The position numbers and the translations under genes are program-made. From Sphingobacterium sp. xlx-96 (GTDB lineage Bacteria; Bacteroidota; Bacteroidia; Sphingobacteriales; Sphingobacteriaceae), in NCBI RefSeq assembly GCF_011007365.1, contig NZ_WFKM01000013.1:62001-126000 (forward strand): a stretch of DNA of 64,000 nucleotides, read 5' to 3'. Below are positions 59,650-64,000 of this stretch, piece by piece. The notes under the pieces were generated by a model. The model had not been told where the DNA came from. It ran no database searches and saw nothing but the letters and a program-made list of their open reading frames with translations. Numbering within the stretch: position 1 is the stretch's first letter; the number at the start of each line of letters is the position of its first letter.

Positions 59650-60027
59650 ATGCTTGTTATCTTTTTCATTGATATTGCTATATTTGATTATCACAAAACA
59701 AATAGCATTAAATTTCCCGAAGAAGCTACATATCTTGTTACGATTGTAAAAGAGTTTTACAATGAGGAAGATAAGCTGTTATTAAAAGAAATTGATAATG
59801 GACAGGATGAAAAGGTTGAGATGGAATTTCAAACTAAGTCAAATACTATAATTATTCATACTTATAAAGATGGTGAGAAAATCTATGAGGAGAATTTAAG
59901 ATACAAACTCAGTGACAGCAAGAAAATATTCAACCTATATTTTTCTTACGAAGACGTTGGTGATGAACAGATTTTGACCATGAAAGATCTGAAAGTTGTT
60001 AGAAATAAAGATGAAATTCTGCTTTAG
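59650..60027 (+). CDS. Hypothetical protein
   Basis: A 125-residue protein with a hydrophobic start (MLVIFFIDIAIFDY, too short for a clear signal peptide) and beta-rich remainder (EATYLVTIVKEFYNEEDKLL, NTIIIHTYKDGEKIYEEN). No family is recognised. It resembles small secreted or lipid-linked proteins of Bacteroidota, and its lower GC than its neighbours suggests possible recent transfer. The tmRNA-tail-like repeat with a terminator follows its end. Confidence 0.45.
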   Translation: MLVIFFIDIAIFDYHKTNSIKFPEEATYLVTIVKEFYNEEDKLLLKEIDNGQDEKVEMEFQTKSNTIIIHTYKDGEKIYEENLRYKLSDSKKIFNLYFSYEDVGDEQILTMKDLKVVRNKDEILL

Positions 60028-60121
60028 TTTGACTACAATCAAAGTCAGGTAGATGAGCCCAATGATTAGAACCATTGCGCCAGCCCCTCATGAAGCTACT
60101 TTAAAACCTCGTAGAATGTGA

Positions 60122-60226
60122 CGAGAGGGGTCGAAAAGTAGCTTTGCGGCCTTAAGTAAGGGGATACAGGACGCCAACATCCTTCTGCCTCTAAAAATAA
60201 AAGCTCAACGAAAGTTGGGCTTTTAT
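60122..60226 (+). repeat. Diverged inverted copy of the tmRNA-tail unit (copy 3)
   Basis: About 105 bases that align, roughly four in five identical, with the reverse complement of copy 1 including its spacer: CTTTGCGGCC, AAGT, GGGGAT and GGACGC blocks, then a decayed acceptor (TCCTTCTGCCTC) and the exact hairpin AAGCTCAACGAAAGTTGGGC. Its terminator (60201-60222, then TTTATTTG) serves the gene ending at 60027. Confidence 0.7.
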
Positions 60227-60277
60227 TTGTGGAATGATGAGAGACAGGTAAGAAGTTCTTGCTACAGCCTATGATTA

Positions 60278-60790
60278 TTAATCAGCTTTGATTTGAGATT
60301 GTAACTCAAAATTACCCCATGCTAATGTAAAAAGACCTGTCTTATCCACATCAATCTTAAATTGCTCTTGAAAATTAGAACCATATATAGTAGGTACTTC
60401 AAATCTTAAGACATCATTAGCTTCATTATACTTTGTGCCCCACTGATTCCAATCTTTATTCAAAATAAGCGTGCTGGCGCTTTCTCCCGGAATCGTCGAA
60501 AGGCTGTATTTACCAGCTTTAAGCACATTGTCATTCCATCGGATATCTTTATCAATCTCAATAGTGGTAGCTTCGTTGGCACCTGTCCGCCAACGCTTAC
60601 CCACAACGACAATGTCAACACCAATTTCTCTACCTTTGAGAGAAGGCCTTGAATAGTCTACACGAATAGTCACACCATCTGTGGTCGTAATTTGAACAGA
60701 GTCCGGTGGACTCGGCCGTTTACTCTTGTCTGTTTGACCAAATGAAGTTTGTGCGATCAAACACACGATAGCGATTAAAAAAGCTTTCAT
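60278..60790 (-). CDS. DUF2911 protein
   Basis: A 170-residue secreted protein: signal peptide MKAFLIAIVCLIAQTSFG, then SPPDSVQITTTDGVTIRVDY, SRPSLKGREIGVD and WRTGANEATTIEIDKDIRW, the hallmarks of DUF2911, a family of unknown function common in Bacteroidota. Signal for periplasm. Separate transcription unit. Confidence 0.88.
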   Translation of the reverse strand: MKAFLIAIVCLIAQTSFGQTDKSKRPSPPDSVQITTTDGVTIRVDYSRPSLKGREIGVDIVVVGKRWRTGANEATTIEIDKDIRWNDNVLKAGKYSLSTIPGESASTLILNKDWNQWGTKYNEANDVLRFEVPTIYGSNFQEQFKIDVDKTGLFTLAWGNFELQSQIKAD

Positions 60791-60874
60791 AATTGTAATC
60801 TTATTGATTTACAGGTAAATATAAGGTATATGTTATAAAAGTACAAATAGAGTTGCTAATATACAACCACAGCT

Positions 60875-61108
60875 CTAGTAATCCCGATCTTCGCCTGCTA
60901 AAGAAAACTTAATTGCTTTTTGTGGGTAATCTTCTATACTTTTCCCACTGGTATTTGCAACAATTTTTTTGATGCTCACTTTGTCTCCTACTTTAAAATT
61001 AGCTTCTGTCATTTTATAGTCCAACAAGTAAGGACCACAAAAATAATTTCCTTTTTCATCACGTTCGATGAATCCTTGATATAAGCCTCTTTTTGTTTCT
61101 CTTGGCAT
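60875..61108 (-). CDS. Hypothetical 77-residue protein
   Basis: A small soluble protein with a beta-rich middle: RGLYQGFIERDEKGNYFCGP, then FKVGDKVSIKKIVANTSGKS and IKFSLAGEDRDY. It looks like a small barrel, perhaps OB or SH3-like. No family is recalled. On the minus strand a TATCTTTG box lies about 20 bases before its ATG, supporting expression. Confidence 0.55.
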   Translation of the reverse strand: MPRETKRGLYQGFIERDEKGNYFCGPYLLDYKMTEANFKVGDKVSIKKIVANTSGKSIEDYPQKAIKFSLAGEDRDY

Positions 61109-61314
61109 GTTATTATATTTATAGTTGCAAAGATACGAAGAGTAAAATCATTTATGTTGGATTAAATAGTAAATAAGCCAAACCAATGTCTTCTATTAGG
61201 AATTACTACAAAAATAATCTGTGTCGCTATGTATCTCTTGTTACACCAAAGGTCATTAGATAGGATTAAATTTGTCAATAAAAAAGATTCAATTAACATT
61301 AAACATTAGAACAA

Positions 61315-61755
61315 ATGAAAAAGCAAATTTTAGCCGTTACATTATTACTATTAGGGATCGCATTCACCAATCAAATATTAGCACAACAAGTGCCGGTTGA
61401 TGCGGTAGAAAAGGCTGTTAAAGCAGATGGGAAATACGCTATTTTAGTTCAAAACCCAATGCATCTGATGGCTTCGGTAATGACGGGACAAGAATATAAG
61501 GCGAAAAACAAAGCTGTTCAATTTGAGATCGTATTGATCGGAGAAGTAGTCAAGGACATGGCAGAAAGTAAGCAATTAGAAGCAACCATTCGGAAGGCCG
61601 AAAATTCTGGAATTAGATTAGTCGTTTGTGAATTTGCAATGAACAAACTAGGAATTAAAAAATCACAGTACGACACCTCTATTCACACGACTCCAAACGG
61701 GTTTACCTATCTATTTGGCCTTCAAGAGCTAGGCTTTAAAACAATAACACTCTAA
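61315..61755 (+). CDS. Secreted DsrE/F-like protein
   Basis: A 146-residue protein with a signal peptide (MKKQILAVTLLLLGIAFTNQ to about 23) and a DsrE-like fold: KYAILVQNPMHLMASVMTG, VQFEIVLIGEVVKDMAES, KAENSGIRLVVCEFAMNKLG. Like DsrE/TusD proteins it has a cysteine at the expected strand end (VVCEFAM), so sulfur transfer is possible, here in the periplasm. No other sulfur genes are adjacent. Confidence 0.8.
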   Translation: MKKQILAVTLLLLGIAFTNQILAQQVPVDAVEKAVKADGKYAILVQNPMHLMASVMTGQEYKAKNKAVQFEIVLIGEVVKDMAESKQLEATIRKAENSGIRLVVCEFAMNKLGIKKSQYDTSIHTTPNGFTYLFGLQELGFKTITL

Positions 61756-61818
61756 GAAAACGAATGCCGTAAGTAATTCACATAAGTAACACCTATTTAA
61801 CGAGTAGGAAGTGTAGTT

Positions 61819-61856
61819 AAGACTGTCTCCAGAAAGGGAGGCAGTCTTTCATTTTT
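61819..61856 (+). terminator. Terminator of the DsrE-like gene
   Basis: AAGACTGTCTCC/GGGAGGCAGTCTT stem with a five-base loop and a following T-run. Confidence 0.75.
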
Positions 61857-62061
61857 TTAAGAAGTAATCATTTTACCGATACCACATGTTAGACATAAAT
61901 GAAATCATAAAATAGCATTAGTTCGGTTATTGGAAGACAGTTATCAGAAAATATAAAAGTGAAATAAGTCGAATCATTGCTTAAATAGATTTCAATAAGA
62001 GATGGAATTACAAAAGAATACTTTTCGTATTTTTGATTTGATCACGAAACAAATATCAGGA
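61857..62061. other. Intergenic stretch with promoter
   Basis: Between the terminator and the oxidoreductase gene is A/T-rich sequence with no gene. TATTTTTG at 62028-62035 fits the -7 consensus and would give a leader of about 23 bases to the start at 62062, which also favours that start. Confidence 0.4.
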
Positions 62062-62709
62062 ATGAAAGCTCTTTTAATCGGTGCTACGGGCGCTACAGGA
62101 TCAGATTTATTAGAATTATTATTGAAAGACGAGGCTTTTGATCGTGTCGATGTTTTTGTACGGAGGCCTATAGCTATACGACATGAAAAGCTCCATGTCC
62201 ATGTCATCAATTTTGATCAGATATCCGAATGGCAACATCTGATAAAGGGCGATGTATTATTTTCCTGTTTGGGCACTACACTAAAAGCTGCCGGAAGCAA
62301 GGAGGCACAATGGAAAATTGACTACGATTATCAGTATGCAGTTGCTAGAGCAGCTCGAGATAACGGGGTGCAAAATATGGTGTTGGTATCCGCAGCGATG
62401 GCCTCTCCACACTCTAGGTTCTTCTACAGTAGAATGAAAGGGCAATTGGAGCTTGATATTAGAAAGCTAGGTTTTTCCTACTTACATATATTCAACCCCC
62501 CAATGCTATTGCGTAAAAATAGTGATCGCAAAACGGAGATATTTGCGTCAAAAGTGATTATGGCACTCAACCGTATAGGGCTATTCAAGGCACACACTCC
62601 CCTACCGACGGAACTATTGGCGCAGGCCTTAATCCATGCCTCTAAAGACAAAAAGAGCAGTTTTCGGCAATATGAGGGCAAAGCCATCTGGAAATGTACC
62701 CAAGGATAG
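62062..62709 (+). CDS. NAD(P)-binding Rossmann-fold oxidoreductase (HTATIP2-like)
   Basis: I start at 62062 (MKALLIGATGATGSDLLELL), the normal first strand and GxxGxxG dinucleotide site; the extra 20 codons upstream overlap the promoter. The 215-residue protein has VFVRRPIAI, LFSCLGTTLKAAGSKEAQWK, MVLVSAAMASPHSRFFYSRM (YxxxK-like SxxxK) and LHIFNPPMLL. The family of short, atypical SDRs includes nmrA-like regulators and reductases. Substrate unknown. Confidence 0.85.
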   Translation: MKALLIGATGATGSDLLELLLKDEAFDRVDVFVRRPIAIRHEKLHVHVINFDQISEWQHLIKGDVLFSCLGTTLKAAGSKEAQWKIDYDYQYAVARAARDNGVQNMVLVSAAMASPHSRFFYSRMKGQLELDIRKLGFSYLHIFNPPMLLRKNSDRKTEIFASKVIMALNRIGLFKAHTPLPTELLAQALIHASKDKKSSFRQYEGKAIWKCTQG

Positions 62710-62799
62710 ATACGCCTATATTCCTCATGTTATAGGTAGCACGATGCTATTATCGAAATGGAGGAAAGCAATAGAATTATTCGTAAATTTCATGACTGA

Positions 62800-62841
62800 A
62801 TCGCCGAGCTAGCGAGCTCGCGAAATAATTATTTACATATG
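62800..62841 (-). repeat. Dispersed intergenic palindromic repeat, copy C
   Basis: CGCCGAGCTAGCGAGCTCGC, then GAAATAATTATTTACATATG, the last three bases being the start codon of the DUF4256 gene. Matches copy A in the TAATTAT..ACATATG part and copies B and D in the GAGCTC/CGCGAA part. Confidence 0.6.
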
Positions 62842-63399
62842 GAAAATAGTAATTTATCCTCGGATCAGATCAATGAACTCGGAGTCATCTTAAAAAAGAG
62901 GTTTGAAAAAAACAGGCATCGTCATGCCGAGCTGTCATGGGACGTCATCTGGAATCGCGTGGTCGACAATCCAGATAAGATATACGCGCTCTACCAAATG
63001 GAACAGACCGGAGGAGAGCCAGATGTCATAGGTTATGATTCGAAGCGTCAAGAATACCTGTTTTGTGATTGTGCGCCAGAGAGTCCAAAAGGGCGCAGAT
63101 CAATTTGTTATGATCAGCGCGCGCTCGACTCACGCAAAGCGCATAAGCCCCAAGATAGTGCCGTACATATGGCGGCAGCGATGGGGATTTCATTGCTCAC
63201 CGAGGAGGAGTACCGACAACTACAGCAGCTCGGCACATTTGATAGTAAGACATCAAGCTGGTTGGCCACGCCGGAGGAAATCCGCATACTCGGAGGTGCC
63301 ATATTTGGTGATTGGCGTTTCGGACGTGTATTTGTGTATCATAATGGCGCTGAGTCCTATTATGCAGCCAGAGGCTTTCGTGGGCTATTACGGGTGTAA
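62839..63399 (+). CDS. DUF4256 protein
   Basis: A 186-residue protein that follows DUF4256 along its whole length: LGVILKKRFEKNRHRHAELS, ALYQMEQTGGEPDVIGYDSK, FCDCAPESPKGRRSICYDQR, MGISLLTEEEYRQLQQLGTF and VFVYHNGAESYYAARGFRG. The family is widespread, of unknown function. The start is preceded by repeat C with no obvious Shine-Dalgarno. Confidence 0.93.
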   Translation: MENSNLSSDQINELGVILKKRFEKNRHRHAELSWDVIWNRVVDNPDKIYALYQMEQTGGEPDVIGYDSKRQEYLFCDCAPESPKGRRSICYDQRALDSRKAHKPQDSAVHMAAAMGISLLTEEEYRQLQQLGTFDSKTSSWLATPEEIRILGGAIFGDWRFGRVFVYHNGAESYYAARGFRGLLRV

Positions 63400-63451
63400 C
63401 CTATAAAATAAAGCGTTAATCAGCCGACAAAAATTAAGGCAAGTGTTTAAC

Positions 63452-63492
63452 AAAACCTGTACTGCTTGCCTATTGGAAGCAGTACAGGTTTT
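63452..63492. terminator. Convergent terminator
   Basis: AAAACCTGTACTGCTT and its complement form a perfect 16-base stem with a nine-base loop between the DUF4256 gene and the convergent receptor gene. Confidence 0.9.
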
Positions 63493-63512
63493 AGAAAAGA
63501 GACACGTACGGC

Positions 63513-64000
63513 TTAGCGCTTCCACTGATAGCGTATTCCCAAGTTATACCAACGTTTTGGAAGGTAGACAGCAGCAACTTCCTTATAAGTTTCATTCAGC
63601 AAATTGTTGCCTTCTGCATAGAAATTCCATCTTGACAAGCTATACCCGATTCGTAAATCTGAAATAAAATAGGGATCATTAAGTTCGCGCTTAATCCACC
63701 TACCACCTAACGTAATGTCAAACTTGTCGACCTGATACAATACGCGTAATAACGCTTGATGTTTTAAACTCTCAACAACATACTTAGACGTTACATTCTG
63801 TGCGTAATTCATGTTGCTGGGATTTAGGTGATTATAGCTTATATCGTATTTTAAACGTTGCGAACCCGATAGCGCAAATACTTGTCCGAGACTTAGATTG
63901 ACACCAATCATTTTGTTTGTTCCAAAATTAAAAGGCTGATAAGGATCGCTTGTATTATAACGTATCCGATCTATTAAGTTTTCTATGTTGCGGTAAAATA
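63513..64000 (-). CDS. TonB-dependent receptor, C-terminal end (cut by window edge)
   Basis: An open frame from beyond the window edge (reading FYRNIENLIDRIRYN... at the border) to the stop at 63513-63515. The last ~160 residues show barrel strands: VFALSGSQRLKYDISYNH, ISDLRIGYSLSRWNFYAEG and the end NNLLNETYKEVAAVYLPKRW, with the final residues alternating aromatic and polar. The NNLLNxxY-x5-YP-x-RxW pattern is typical of vitamin B12 (BtuB-like) and siderophore receptors. Substrate cannot be known from this part. Confidence 0.85.
   Translation of the reverse strand, partial: FYRNIENLIDRIRYNTSDPYQPFNFGTNKMIGVNLSLGQVFALSGSQRLKYDISYNHLNPSNMNYAQNVTSKYVVESLKHQALLRVLYQVDKFDITLGGRWIKRELNDPYFISDLRIGYSLSRWNFYAEGNNLLNETYKEVAAVYLPKRWYNLGIRYQWKR

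Noticed and set aside
1..64000. CRISPR arrays, insertion sequences, prophage genes, integrases and restriction systems
   Set aside because: Looked for on both strands; no regularly spaced repeats, transposase, integrase, Cas or restriction gene was seen in this window.

Overview
The window comes from a Bacteroidota chromosome, most likely a Sphingobacteriaceae member (Sphingobacterium/Pedobacter-like). I infer this from gene content and signals, not from a database match: a SusC/SusD pair with its own sigma factor and FecR-type anti-sigma factor, TonB receptors, DUF5686, DUF4268, DUF4256 and DUF2911 proteins, promoters of the TAnnTTTG (-7) type, mostly weak ribosome binding sites, and a tmRNA whose tag reads GEENYALAA. 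The base composition looks moderate to low in GC, even across the window.

Layout. 1-5.4 kb: end of a HAD phosphatase, an ECF sigma factor with a membrane/barrel partner, a tandem universal stress protein, a sorbosone/glucose-dehydrogenase-like lipoprotein and a small acetyltransferase. 5.6-9.8 kb: CstA (apparently cut by an in-frame stop), acyl-CoA synthetase and a DgkA-type kinase. 9.9-13.2 kb: FrnE-like DsbA protein, then a sulfur operon (MBL-rhodanese, TPMT-like methyltransferase, DUF2892) behind a probable Crp/Fnr-type site. 13.2-20.5 kb: lipoprotein-SusD-SusC-FecR-sigma, all on the minus strand. 20.8-22.2 kb: nuclease, small DNA-binding-like gene and a broken HU-like gene. 22.5-30 kb: mnmE, a large secreted protein of unknown function, pabC-like, rluD-like, D-cysteine desulfhydrase-like and a small GNAT. 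30.2-34.8 kb: BamA-like barrel coupled to a TonB receptor, then a three-gene sigma operon. 34.9-39.4 kb: N-formylglutamate amidohydrolase, QEGLA metallopeptidase, glutathione-synthetase-like ATP-grasp, then an MBL hydrolase. 39.5-46.2 kb: NlpC/P60-TPR-FKBP operon, USP, and guaA-PBP-rsmB. 46.4-54.5 kb: DUF5686, S1/P1 nuclease, DUF4268, lipocalin, DUF937-OmpA, alkaline phosphatase and SSB. 54.6-60.3 kb: zinc-finger gene behind a large palindrome, tRNA-Pro, FabH, tmRNA with a duplicated tail, a histone-H1-like protein, LOG family protein. 60.3-64 kb: DUF2911, DsrE-like, NAD(P)-binding oxidoreductase, DUF4256 and the end of another TonB receptor.

The most interesting points are: (i) a four-copy dispersed intergenic palindromic repeat that in two cases runs right up to a start codon; (ii) a duplicated, interrupted tmRNA 3' end with a diverged inverted copy 3.4 kb away; (iii) the amidohydrolase/QEGLA peptidase/ATP-grasp operon, which looks like a pathway for an unknown peptide-like amide; (iv) six genes whose -7 promoter box ends 2-4 bases before the start codon, suggesting leaderless mRNAs; (v) CstA with an in-frame stop before its last membrane helix; (vi) a terminator for one gene hidden inside the coding sequence of its convergent neighbour; (vii) a Crp/Fnr-like palindrome at the class II distance from a -7 box ahead of the sulfur operon.
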